Assembly: GCA_016841525.1 (NCBI GenBank)
Contig: JAENYZ010000006.1
Span: 62,001 to 126,000 of the forward strand
Direction: 5' to 3'
DNA length: 64,000 nt
From: Anaerolineaceae bacterium
Lineage (GTDB): Bacteria > Chloroflexota > Anaerolineae > Anaerolineales > Anaerolineaceae
The position numbers were made by a program, and so were the translations under genes. Under the pieces are notes generated by a model. That model made no database searches. It saw nothing but the letters and a program-made list of their open reading frames with translations, and was not told where the DNA came from. This document shows positions 35,364 through 45,028 of the stretch, in pieces; position 1 is the first letter of the stretch, and each line of letters begins with the position of its first letter.

Positions 35364-37055
35364 TTATCGGCGTTTCTTTTCTAGTATATTCGTGCGCAGA
35401 TTGTTCAATCGCTTCATCGCGTTATTGTGTCCATATCCGAAATAATCATGGAGGAGCGTATATTCAGAATAAAGCCGATTATAGGTTTTCTTGTCATTGT
35501 TATTTGGAACAAAGCTTTTGCTCGAAAGTTGTGCCATTTTCTTGCTTGCTTCCTGAATGTTCCCGTATCCACCACGCGCTTCCCCTGCAGCTACGGCAGC
35601 GTACATGGCCGCGCCTAAGGCTGAGGTATATGGGCTTTTTGCAACTTTAATTTCGGTTCGGGTTACATTCGCCATGATATTTAGGAGGAGTTTATTTGTG
35701 GTAGGTTTTCCGCCCGTTACAATAATTTCATTGATCGGGACACCGCTCGCGATGAAGGTTTCAAAAATCTTCCGAGTTCCAAAAGTTGTTGCTTCAAGAA
35801 GTGCACGATAAACTTCCTCGGGCTTTGTTTTTAGAGAATACCCGAGGATCAAACCAGATAAGTCGTCATCGACAAGGATGCTGCGGTTGCCATGCCACCA
35901 ATCCAAAGCCACCAAACCTGATTCCGCTGGTTTTAAAGCGGCTGCTTTCTCTTCTAATAGCTGGAATATGCTTATTTTTTTCTGGCGTGCCTCTTTTGAA
36001 TATTGCTCAGGGACTGCGTTATTCATAAACCATGAAAAGTGATCGCCGCTTCCAGCCTGGCGTGCTTCATAAGCGAATAATCCCGGGACAATGCCGTCTT
36101 CAACCATCCCGCACATTCCCGGTACGCGATATTCTTTCTTTGACAAAATCATATGCCGAAAATCGGAATCCATAATAATTGCCATATTCCCGGGTTCAAC
36201 CACGGTTGCGGCAGAAACGGCTGCATGACTGCTAAGAACACCAATTGAAACGGGTATTCCGGGTTCAAGCTTCATCCATTGCGCTGCTTCTTCAGTTAAT
36301 TCACCAGCCTGTTGACCAAGGGGAGAGATTTCCCGGCTCATTTTTTCATCGACGATATTTGCCAAATCCGGGTCCATCGCGCTGAAAAAGGTTTCCAGGG
36401 GAAAACCTTCACTCTTGGACCAGAGCGCTTTGTAGCCAGCCGCACATATGTTGCGGGTTTCAATACCAGTGAGCTGCCAAACAATCCAATCGGATGCTTC
36501 AATTAATTTGTCTGCAGCATTGTAAATTGACGAGGAGTCATCATACAATTCCCAGACCTTTGGAAAGAACCATTGATGATTCAATTTCCCACCGTAACGA
36601 TCCAGGAAGGTTTCGAAGCGGTCTGTTGCTAATTGGGTAAGCCTGCCTGCTCTTTCTTTTGCTGATTGGTGATAAATATGTTTTGGCCAAGCATGTGGTT
36701 CATGAGCGTAATCTTCGATGAGCGCTAAGGGTGTGCCATCATCCTTTACGGGGATAAGGGTTGATCCTACAAAGGAAGTGCCTAAAGCAATAATTTGAGA
36801 GGGATCAACTTGGCTTTCTTTGAGAAGCTTAGGAACGGTCCGTTTCAATGCATTGATGTAATCTTGAGGATGCTGGAGTGCCCAACCTTCGTCTAATTCA
36901 ATATCTGTGTCCGGCAATTTATCGGTGATAATCCCATGGTAATAAGAATAAGTACTTGTTGCTGCCAAATTTCCATTACTGACGTCCACAAGGATTGCCC
37001 TGACAGATTCAGCACCAAAATTGATCCCTATTGTGAAATTTTTCTTTGCGCTCAA
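35364..37055 (-). CDS. FGGY-family carbohydrate kinase, ribulokinase-like
   Basis: 563 residues, the length of AraB. The first phosphate motif is IGINFGAESVRAILVD, then GTSFVGSTLIPV, and the C-terminal half has LVALDWWHGNRS, EATTFGTRKIFE, IIVTGGKPTTNKLLL and SALGAAMYAAVAAG, all closest to ribulokinases. It is predicted to phosphorylate a ketose such as ribulose, but araA/araD are absent and the sugar is uncertain. The gene lies 44 bases downstream of atpG on the same strand with no terminator between, so it could be read through from the ATPase operon. Confidence 0.85.
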   Translation of the reverse strand: MSAKKNFTIGINFGAESVRAILVDVSNGNLAATSTYSYYHGIITDKLPDTDIELDEGWALQHPQDYINALKRTVPKLLKESQVDPSQIIALGTSFVGSTLIPVKDDGTPLALIEDYAHEPHAWPKHIYHQSAKERAGRLTQLATDRFETFLDRYGGKLNHQWFFPKVWELYDDSSSIYNAADKLIEASDWIVWQLTGIETRNICAAGYKALWSKSEGFPLETFFSAMDPDLANIVDEKMSREISPLGQQAGELTEEAAQWMKLEPGIPVSIGVLSSHAAVSAATVVEPGNMAIIMDSDFRHMILSKKEYRVPGMCGMVEDGIVPGLFAYEARQAGSGDHFSWFMNNAVPEQYSKEARQKKISIFQLLEEKAAALKPAESGLVALDWWHGNRSILVDDDLSGLILGYSLKTKPEEVYRALLEATTFGTRKIFETFIASGVPINEIIVTGGKPTTNKLLLNIMANVTRTEIKVAKSPYTSALGAAMYAAVAAGEARGGYGNIQEASKKMAQLSSKSFVPNNNDKKTYNRLYSEYTLLHDYFGYGHNNAMKRLNNLRTNILEKKRR

Positions 37056-37099
37056 TTTTTCTCTCCTGTTTAGAACTACTTATTTCATAATTTCATATC

Positions 37100-37993
37100 T
37101 TAATTATGTAAGAGACCTGCACCCGCTGCAAGTTCCTGCATTTGTTGGGTGATTTTTTTCTTTCTTTCCGCATTAATGACCCATCTTAATTCATCTATGA
37201 TTTCCTCAGCATTGTCCTTTGCTTCTTGCATAAGATTAAATCTCGCCGCATGTTCTGCTGCAGCTGATTTTAAAGCCATCTTGTAAAAACTTGCGGCTAT
37301 ATAATGCTGAATTATTATTGAATAGATCCCTTTTGGGTCTGTTTCAATGATTGGTTTAGGCCAGTGATTTGTCATTGGTTTTTGAGCGGTCTCAGGTCGC
37401 TGAAATTCATAAGGCAATAATTTAAACGTTGAAAACTGATATTGTCCACCCTTTTCAATCTGGTTGAATAAAATATAAAATTGATTAAATGAATAATCCT
37501 CGTACTGCTCCACCCACTTCTGGGTTAATATGTAGCCTTTTTGGTAGGTCATCAGATCTGTTCCAGGCATTGGTTGCCGCCATGAAATATCGACTTCCAT
37601 TTGCTCAAGTTTGCGGATCAATCTGGATCCCATTGCCCAAATTTGATAAGATGGGGGTTCCATCTCCTGAATCCAATTCAGAGATTGTTCAATAAGGGCG
37701 TCATTGAATTTTCCGCATAATCCTCGTTCTGTACCAATCAGCAAAAAGATTGTGTCGGTTATTTTTTGATTTTTGTTTTTACTGCTTCTGGATTTGACCT
37801 GCGATTTTTTGATGTGCGGCAGGACTTCAGCAATGATGTGGTTGTAATTATCCTCATAGGCGTTCATTTTTTCAATTTTGTTCAACGCCATTTGCCATGT
37901 ACCCATTGACATGGTCCTGAGGGCTCCAAGCAAGGGCTCTATGGTTGAAATATTCTCAAGGCGAGATTTTGCGAGTTCAAAATTTTGAGACAT
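37100..37993 (-). CDS. atpG: N-type ATPase gamma subunit
   Basis: 297 residues. Forms the central stalk that couples rotor and catalytic head. The N-terminal and C-terminal helices of the family are recognisable: STIEPLLGALRTMSMGTWQMAL and AAAEHAARFNLMQEAKDNAEEIIDELRWVINAERKKKIT (in two adjoining blocks). The middle Rossmann-like domain contains FLLIGTERGLCGKFN. It is divergent from ordinary AtpG, as in N-ATPases. It starts 8 bases after the PII-like gene and is the last subunit of the operon. Confidence 0.9.
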   Translation of the reverse strand: MSQNFELAKSRLENISTIEPLLGALRTMSMGTWQMALNKIEKMNAYEDNYNHIIAEVLPHIKKSQVKSRSSKNKNQKITDTIFLLIGTERGLCGKFNDALIEQSLNWIQEMEPPSYQIWAMGSRLIRKLEQMEVDISWRQPMPGTDLMTYQKGYILTQKWVEQYEDYSFNQFYILFNQIEKGGQYQFSTFKLLPYEFQRPETAQKPMTNHWPKPIIETDPKGIYSIIIQHYIAASFYKMALKSAAAEHAARFNLMQEAKDNAEEIIDELRWVINAERKKKITQQMQELAAGAGLLHN

Positions 37994-38001
37994 AAGGTTA
38001 A

Positions 38002-38322
38002 TTAAAAGGTTTCAATCCGATTAATATCCCAAATAAATGCGATTGCACCGCCCAAATCTGCGACAACCGGTGCCGTACCCAGCGTATCTTTATTCTGGGA
38101 GTCCATGGTGCTCATTTCAACCTGTGTGCGACAGCTGCTTTTAATAATTTCCAATACTTCTTCCAATTTTTCCTTACTTACTGCAATAAAAAGTGAGTAT
38201 TGGCTCTGCCTTAGCATGCCTCCTTTTGTGTGGGCATAAGTAGCAGTGTGCCCTCGGTTGATTAACGCATCTAAAACATCTTCTGCGTTACTCGATGGTA
38301 CGACAGCCATTACCATTTTCAT
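38002..38322 (-). CDS. PII-fold protein of the cyclic-di-AMP receptor family (DUF970) inside the ATPase operon
   Basis: 106 residues. The start MKMVMAVVPSS, the strand-turn TATYAHTKGGMLRQSQ, VLEIIKSSCRTQVEM and the end DLGGAIAFIWDI match DarA/PstA-type trimeric receptors of cyclic-di-AMP along the whole length. Compared with Staphylococcus PstA as I recall it, Ala-Thr and Gly-Gly-x-Leu-Arg are kept, but the Arg before Ala-Thr is Thr and the Asn of the second loop is Gln, so the ligand may differ. The ATG overlaps the atpA stop by four bases, and atpG follows after 8 bases, so it is expressed with the ATPase. A regulatory role on the enzyme is inference. Confidence 0.85.
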   Translation of the reverse strand: MKMVMAVVPSSNAEDVLDALINRGHTATYAHTKGGMLRQSQYSLFIAVSKEKLEEVLEIIKSSCRTQVEMSTMDSQNKDTLGTAPVVADLGGAIAFIWDINRIETF

Positions 38323-39998
38323 GATGATGCACCTTTCTTCTCAACCCAGAAAGCATTGAAGTCGCTGAATGCTCTGTCCAGGTCTTTACTGATTTCCTCT
38401 GTCAAGACGCCTTCCCTGTCAATATCGCTCAACAACTTACTTTCGCTGGTTGGGAAATAGTTTTTTAATTCGTCTTGATACGCGTCCAGAAGAGGAAGCG
38501 GTATGTCGTCCAGGTATCCTTTGTTCAGACCGTACAAGAGTACAACTGTGAGGGGAAAAGTAAAGGGCTGATTGGGTTTTTGCTTAAGAATGTTTAATAT
38601 GCGTTTCCCTTTTTCAATTTGTTGTTTTGTCGCCTGGTCAACTTCAGTGCCAAACCTGGTGAAATGTTCAACCTCTTCATACTGAGATAATTCAAGTTTT
38701 AAATTACCAACCAGTTTTCGAACAGCTTGTCTTTGTGCTGCACCACCGACACGCGATACCGAGCGACCAATATCAACCGCAGGTTTTTGTCCCTGGTTGA
38801 AAAGATCAGCGTCCAGCATTAACTGCCCATCGGTAATTGAAATCAGATTGGTTGGAATATAATCGGATAAATTTCCGTTTTGTGTTGTTGCTATTGGTAA
38901 GGCAGTAATTGACCCGCCTTTATTTTCCTCATTTAGTTTGCATGCCCGTTCAAGCAATCTTGAGTGAATGTAAAATATGTCCCCTGGATAAGCCTCGCGT
39001 CCTGGCGGCCGCCGAAGAAGCAAGCTTAATTCGCGATATGAATCAGCGTGTTTGCTTAGATCATCGAAAATGATCAAGACATCCAACCCTTGATCCAGGA
39101 AGAATTCTGCCATTGTCATCCCTGTGTATGGGGCAAGATAACGTAATGCAGGTTGGTCATCTGGACTGCTGATGACGAATGAGGTGTACGAAAGTGCGTC
39201 ATGTTTCTTAAGCGTTTCTATAGTCGCAAGGGTGCTGGATTTCTTCTGACCAATCGCAACATAAATACACCGAACATCGGAGTCTTTTTGGCTGATAATC
39301 GCATCAACAACTAAAGTAGTTTTCCCGGTTTGACGATCTCCAAGAATGAGCTCTCTTTGTCCTCGGCCAATTGGGAATAAAGTGTCAATGATTTTCGTAC
39401 CGGTGAACATGGATTCATTGACTGGCGCTCGTTTGATCACACCGGGCGCAACTCGTGATAAATACCGATATTCACTTGCTTCGATGGGTTCATCTGTATC
39501 CATCGGGTTACCCAACGGATCAATCAGACGGCCCAGTAATTGGGAGCCAACCGGAACCTTTAATCGATTGCCAGTTGCTTGAACCAGGTCTCCTCCACGG
39601 ATGTCATTTTCACTTCCCAACATGATCAGATCGACCCGTTTTTTATCGAGGTTTAATGCCATACCTTCGACACCTGTTGGAAATACGACAATTTCATCAA
39701 TACTGACATTTGGCAGCCCGGATACAGTAGCGACGCCATTTCCAATGTGGTGAACAGTACCGACATCCTTAAAGCGAACACGTGTTGAAATTAGTTTGGA
39801 TTGCTCCGAAAGTTTATCGACCGTTTCTTTAAATTTCCTTCTTGGCTTCAAATCCTGTTCATGGTCGACATTTTTTTTCACCTTTGCAAGAAAATCCTCT
39901 TTGCTTACGGATAATTTCATACGCGAAGCAATTTCTTCCGAGATGTCCTCGTAGAGTTTTTCTGGTAGGCGAAAATCTTCTTTATCCGTTCTGGTCAT
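38319..39998 (-). CDS. atpA: N-type ATPase alpha subunit
   Basis: 559 residues, about 50 longer than ordinary AtpA because of an N-terminal extension of charged, helical character (roughly residues 1-75). The nucleotide fold has the P-loop GDRQTGKT, then VRCIYVAIGQKKS, LIIFDDLSKHADSYRELSLL and the arginine-containing SVSRVGGAAQ. It forms the non-catalytic part of the head. It overlaps atpF upstream by 17 bases and the PII-like gene downstream by four. Confidence 0.95.
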   Translation of the reverse strand: MTRTDKEDFRLPEKLYEDISEEIASRMKLSVSKEDFLAKVKKNVDHEQDLKPRRKFKETVDKLSEQSKLISTRVRFKDVGTVHHIGNGVATVSGLPNVSIDEIVVFPTGVEGMALNLDKKRVDLIMLGSENDIRGGDLVQATGNRLKVPVGSQLLGRLIDPLGNPMDTDEPIEASEYRYLSRVAPGVIKRAPVNESMFTGTKIIDTLFPIGRGQRELILGDRQTGKTTLVVDAIISQKDSDVRCIYVAIGQKKSSTLATIETLKKHDALSYTSFVISSPDDQPALRYLAPYTGMTMAEFFLDQGLDVLIIFDDLSKHADSYRELSLLLRRPPGREAYPGDIFYIHSRLLERACKLNEENKGGSITALPIATTQNGNLSDYIPTNLISITDGQLMLDADLFNQGQKPAVDIGRSVSRVGGAAQRQAVRKLVGNLKLELSQYEEVEHFTRFGTEVDQATKQQIEKGKRILNILKQKPNQPFTFPLTVVLLYGLNKGYLDDIPLPLLDAYQDELKNYFPTSESKLLSDIDREGVLTEEISKDLDRAFSDFNAFWVEKKGASS

Positions 39999-40770
39999 TC
40001 ATACTCTCTTCCAGGGATACGAAAACTTCTGACTTTAATTCGGCCAGTTCAGCGGCAAGGTTGTTTTCAACGACAAGGTCACCCATCCTGACCTTTATGC
40101 CAGCAATCAGCTCAGGATTAATTTCAATTTCCATGTTTACGTTTCTATCAGCAAGGGCGCTGAACGTGCGAACAAGTGAGCGTTGGAGCTCGGGGGAGAG
40201 CTCTTTGGCGGATACAACATGAACAGTTGGCGTTCTTTCTGCAAGAGAATCTCTGATGGTTCTAACCTGGGGCATACCACTTTTGCCCATATCCCAAATT
40301 TCCTTATTCAATTCCTCAATCAGCATCTCGTGTGTTTTTTCAGGTGTCGTTTTCGAAAGCACCTGACCGCTAATATTCAAGACTGTCTGGACGAGTTCTT
40401 GTTCCAAGGTTTCCATTTCCAATCTTTGACGTTTTTCTGCTTCGTTTTCAGCGTCTCTGATAATTCTCTCAGCTTCATTTTGTGTTTCCTGCAACAGAGC
40501 TTCGCTTTCAGCTTGCGCATTTTGATAAGCTTGTTCAAGACGAGATTCAATTTCTTTATCAATATTAGCGAGTCGATCTTCAATTTTTGCTAATTTTTCT
40601 TCAGCTTCTTGTTCTTTCGCTTTTGCATTGGATAACATTTCTTCTTTTTGCCTGGAACGTTCTTCAATGCGTTTAACGGTTGGTTTGAAAAGCAAAAAAT
40701 AAAGCGCGACAGCAGTTACAAGGAAATTTATTATTTCGGCCAGAATTGTTATTAGATCAATATCCAGCAT
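39982..40770 (-). CDS. atpF: N-type ATPase b subunit with delta-like C-terminal domain
   Basis: 262 residues. One membrane helix (about 8-28) and a long charged coiled coil (about 33-130) form the b-type peripheral stalk. The C-terminal ~110 residues resemble the delta/OSCP C-terminal domain (ELQRSLVRTFSAL, INPELIAGIKVRMGDLVVENNLAAELAELK). No separate atpH gene exists in the cluster, so this protein probably supplies both stalk and head-attachment functions. AAGGAG precedes the ATG. Gap to atpE is 17 bases. Confidence 0.9.
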   Translation of the reverse strand: MLDIDLITILAEIINFLVTAVALYFLLFKPTVKRIEERSRQKEEMLSNAKAKEQEAEEKLAKIEDRLANIDKEIESRLEQAYQNAQAESEALLQETQNEAERIIRDAENEAEKRQRLEMETLEQELVQTVLNISGQVLSKTTPEKTHEMLIEELNKEIWDMGKSGMPQVRTIRDSLAERTPTVHVVSAKELSPELQRSLVRTFSALADRNVNMEIEINPELIAGIKVRMGDLVVENNLAAELAELKSEVFVSLEESMNDQNG

Positions 40771-40787
40771 CTAAAATCTCCTTATGA

Positions 40788-41060
40788 TTAAAAGAATCGA
40801 TCGAGCAAGGGGTTCGCAAAAATTAATATTAATATGACCAACAGAACATAAATTGCTGTTGATTCGAGCAAAGCCATTGAAATTAGCAAAGTTGTGCGCA
40901 AATCATTAGCCGCATCCGGTTGGCGAGTAATGCCTTCCAGAGCCTTCTTAACGGCAATTCCCTCCATGATAGCCGGCACAATTGCGCCCAGAACCATTCC
41001 GCCTGTTGCGACAATAATTGTCAGAACAGTGATGAGGGTTGAAGAATCAAGTTGCCACAT
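40788..41060 (-). CDS. atpE: N-type ATPase rotor c subunit
   Basis: 90 residues, two membrane helices joined by the loop ITRQPDA. Helix 2 carries Glu66-Ser67-Thr68 and Tyr71, the arrangement of sodium-binding c subunits, while helix 1 has Glu33 (PAIMEGIA) where Ilyobacter has Gln32. This double-carboxylate site is characteristic of N-ATPases. The helix 1 glycine repeat is reduced, consistent with a large ring. Ion specificity, Na+ or H+, cannot be settled from sequence. Confidence 0.95.
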   Translation of the reverse strand: MWQLDSSTLITVLTIIVATGGMVLGAIVPAIMEGIAVKKALEGITRQPDAANDLRTTLLISMALLESTAIYVLLVILILIFANPLLDRFF

Positions 41061-41087
41061 AATTTTCTATTCCTTTCTGATTTAGTT

Positions 41088-41777
41088 TTAGCTTTTTGAA
41101 AGCTCTTGTTTGAGTTGTCGTCGTTCTTCTTCCATCTCTTCAACTTCAATGGCGGAAGCAATATAAAGCGATGCCAAAACCAGGAAGATGTAAGCTTGGA
41201 GAACACCAGTAAGCATGCCTAAAGCAGCCAATGGTAGGGGAACAAGAAAAGGGATTAAAGAAAAGACAATTGCTACGATTAAGTCTGTGCTGAGAATATT
41301 GCCAAAAAGACGGATTGCCAGGGATAAAGTGCGAGAAAATTGGCTGACAATTTCCAAGGGTAAAATAAAAATGGGATTTGCAAAATCTTTTAAGTACTGC
41401 CAGAGCCCTTTATCTCGAATGCCATAGAAGTGCACAGCAAAGAAAACGACAATAGCAAGAGCAGTTGTGGTATTGATATTGGCTGTTGGTGAAACCATTA
41501 ACGGAAATATACTGAATATGTTTGCCAGGACCAGGAATATTGCCAAAGTTCCCAGGATTGTTAAGTATTTTGACACATTGATATCTTCGGGCATCACTGA
41601 GCTAACAATATTATTGATCATTTCAACAATCATTTCACCAGCTGTTGGTTTGTATTTGCTAATAAAAAATGCAGCGACGATAATGATCACCATCATGACC
41701 CATGTTGAAACAACCGTATCCGTTATTGGTAATCCAAAAAGATAGAAAATAACTTGCGGCGCTATCGCCTCCATCAT
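41088..41777 (-). CDS. atpB: N-type ATPase a subunit
   Basis: 229 residues with five or six membrane helices. The essential helix contains LSLAIRLFGNILSTDL with the stator Arg, followed by the C-terminal EVEEMEEERRQLKQ tail. It forms the ion path next to the c ring. It lies 12 bases after atpR and 27 bases before atpE. A second ATG immediately downstream of the first (MMEA) makes the exact start ambiguous by one codon. Confidence 0.95.
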   Translation of the reverse strand: MMEAIAPQVIFYLFGLPITDTVVSTWVMMVIIIVAAFFISKYKPTAGEMIVEMINNIVSSVMPEDINVSKYLTILGTLAIFLVLANIFSIFPLMVSPTANINTTTALAIVVFFAVHFYGIRDKGLWQYLKDFANPIFILPLEIVSQFSRTLSLAIRLFGNILSTDLIVAIVFSLIPFLVPLPLAALGMLTGVLQAYIFLVLASLYIASAIEVEEMEEERRQLKQELSKS

Positions 41778-41789
41778 TAATCCTTTGTA

Positions 41790-42089
41790 TTAGTGAATTT
41801 TCCCTTTTCCTACTTCAAATCTCTTTTGCCAGATAAACAGTATCAACAGCCTTGATACCATAAAAGATGAAAAAACAATCAATAATGCATAAATTGAATA
41901 AAATCCCACAGCAATAAAGATGAGCGAAATGAAAACCAAGCGGATGATCGTTCCGCCTATGATCAACCACTTGCTGCTGCGGGGCTTTTCAGGGTGGATC
42001 ATCATAACTGACCACCATTGAGATTTCAATACAATAAAAGCCATTCCAGCACCAAGTATGATCCATAAGGGTACGGAGAGGACATCCAT
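41790..42089 (-). CDS. atpR: N-type ATPase accessory membrane protein AtpR
   Basis: 99 residues with three membrane segments. GGTIIRLVFISLIFIAVG places an Arg within the second segment, a feature of AtpR proteins, which are found only in N-ATPase operons and are proposed to help c-ring assembly. Size, position between atpQ and atpB, and the one-base overlap with atpQ (TAATG type) support the call. Confidence 0.85.
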   Translation of the reverse strand: MDVLSVPLWIILGAGMAFIVLKSQWWSVMMIHPEKPRSSKWLIIGGTIIRLVFISLIFIAVGFYSIYALLIVFSSFMVSRLLILFIWQKRFEVGKGKIH

Positions 42090-42367
42090 TACGCATCCTC
42101 CTGGTTGTGAAGTTTGCGATTTGATAATTTTGTTCTAAGCAATTCTAAGTGTATGAATTTGTAAAGGTTATAATATCCAACAATAACGCCGATTATTAAG
42201 AATAAAAACGTAAATAAATAACCCGAGCCAATTATTTTGTTATCAATTTGATAGCCAAGTAAAACGCCGCCAAAGATTGGCAAAGCAAGATCCCAACCCA
42301 GGGTTGTAAGAGAAATTCCCCTGGCATTTTTCTTTGGTATTACACTTCGTTTTTCAATTGACTTCAT
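42089..42367 (-). CDS. atpQ: N-type ATPase accessory membrane protein AtpQ (AtpI/AtpZ-like)
   Basis: 92 residues: two membrane helices (about 24-42 and 48-68) with LPIFGGVLLGYQIDNKI between basic termini, resembling AtpI/AtpZ assembly proteins. In the N-ATPase order D-C-Q-R it holds the Q position. It overlaps atpR by one base and starts 7 bases after the atpC stop. Confidence 0.85.
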   Translation of the reverse strand: MKSIEKRSVIPKKNARGISLTTLGWDLALPIFGGVLLGYQIDNKIIGSGYLFTFLFLIIGVIVGYYNLYKFIHLELLRTKLSNRKLHNQEDA

Positions 42368-42374
42368 ATATCGA

Positions 42375-44197
<1,823 letters not shown>

Positions 44198-44243
44198 TTA
44201 TGCTGCTGGAGAGCAAGACAAAATGAACTTAAGAGCAGCCTTA

Positions 44244-44272
44244 ATTATCCATAAAGCAGGATTAGTTGTCAA
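44244..44272 (-). promoter_or_regulatory. Strong promoter of the N-ATPase operon
   Basis: On the minus strand TTGACA (44272-44267), 17-base spacer, GATAAT (44249-44244). The predicted start is about 60 bases before atpD. Confidence 0.8.
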
Positions 44273-44289
44273 ATTGTCAGTAAATTCGA

Positions 44290-44349
44290 CCAAGGTTGTT
44301 AAACCGTGGAATACAGGCTCATCCGTCAAGATTCATAAGCCTGTATTCC
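44290..44349. repeat. Two abutting inverted repeats upstream of the atp promoter
   Basis: First repeat, 44290-44309: CCAAGGTT-GTTA-AACCGTGG, arms matching at seven of eight positions. Second repeat, 44308-44349: a perfect 12-base pair GGAATACAGGCT / AGCCTGTATTCC around an 18-base loop. They lie 18 bases upstream of the atp -35 box and 20 bases after the superoxide reductase stop. The second lacks a T tract on the minus strand, so it is a poor terminator; operator or attenuated terminator are both possible. Confidence 0.7.
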
Positions 44350-44368
44350 TGTTTGTTTTTTGATTTTG

Positions 44369-44761
44369 TTATAAGACTTTAATATCTTTCTTACTTTCCC
44401 AAAGCCCGTGAATATTACAATAGGACATTGCCATCAGGGTTCCGGGTTCCTTAATCTTTACTGCTACTTTAACCTTTGGTTCCGTGGTGAGCGGTCCTTG
44501 ATTTGCACCTTTTATCGATTGCCCATGGCCTGAAAAATCAAATTTTCCTACTTCAAAAGGAAATTTTCCAGAGTCTGGTTTAAAGAATAATGAGATCCAA
44601 GCAATGTGATGCTCTGTTGTATTTGGATGTGGAATTTCTTTTCCAATTGTTAGTGAAACAAGAAATTCTTCATCCGCTTTGACAGAATCCGGGCATTCAA
44701 TTACAGGTGCGTGTTTTTCGCTTTTCCAATCTGCAGTCTGGAGAAAGTCACTTAATAACAT
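44369..44761 (-). CDS. Superoxide reductase (neelaredoxin, class II)
   Basis: 130 residues with no N-terminal desulforedoxin domain. Reduces superoxide to hydrogen peroxide. The ferrous centre ligands are visible: Glu and His in SEKHAPVIE, His residues in IPHPNTTEHHIAW, and Cys plus His in SYCNIHGLWE. Rubredoxin, its usual electron donor, is the next gene upstream. A candidate promoter lies at 44800-44828. This enzyme is typical of anaerobes exposed to transient oxygen. Confidence 0.95.
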   Translation of the reverse strand: MLLSDFLQTADWKSEKHAPVIECPDSVKADEEFLVSLTIGKEIPHPNTTEHHIAWISLFFKPDSGKFPFEVGKFDFSGHGQSIKGANQGPLTTEPKVKVAVKIKEPGTLMAMSYCNIHGLWESKKDIKVL

Positions 44762-44799
44762 ATTTTATCCTTTCAGAGCTTGTGGTTTCCTCGTTACTA

Positions 44800-44828
44800 A
44801 TGATACCCAAGTATGCTTTACAATTCAA
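44800..44828 (-). promoter_or_regulatory. Candidate promoter for superoxide reductase
   Basis: TTGAAT (44828-44823), 17-base spacer and TATCAT (44805-44800) on the minus strand, within the 80-base gap between rubredoxin and superoxide reductase. Confidence 0.45.
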
Positions 44829-44841
44829 AAAAAGATCCCTA

Positions 44842-45003
44842 TTAATCGATCTTCTCAAATTCTTCTTTCCCTAAACCACAATCAGGGCAAACCCAATCGT
44901 CCGGCAAATCCTCGAACGGGGTTCCCGGTGCGATCCCTGCCATTGGATCACCTTCTGCAGGATCATAGATATACCCACATGCAATACATTCGTAAGATGA
45001 CAT
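44842..45003 (-). CDS. Rubredoxin
   Basis: 53 residues. The two iron-binding knuckles are [15 protein letters not shown] and [14 protein letters not shown], giving the Cys4 mononuclear iron site; the intervening [15 protein letters not shown] is canonical. It supplies electrons to superoxide reductase encoded just downstream. The ATG at 45001-45003 has AGGAG eight bases upstream. The gene starts 25 bases after the DUF389 stop. Confidence 0.97.
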   Translation of the reverse strand: MSSYECIACGYIYDPAEGDPMAGIAPGTPFEDLPDDWVCPDCGLGKEEFEKID

Positions 45004-45028
45004 TCGTGAACTCCTTTTTAATTCGTAG

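Noticed and set aside
40183-40593. 136-codon plus-strand frame opposite atpF
   Set aside because: Phe/Cys-rich composition is the shadow of the coiled-coil codons on the opposite strand.
44308-44349. 12-base inverted repeat as a plain rho-independent terminator for superoxide reductase
   Set aside because: No U tract follows in the minus direction, so it is recorded as a repeat of uncertain function rather than a terminator.
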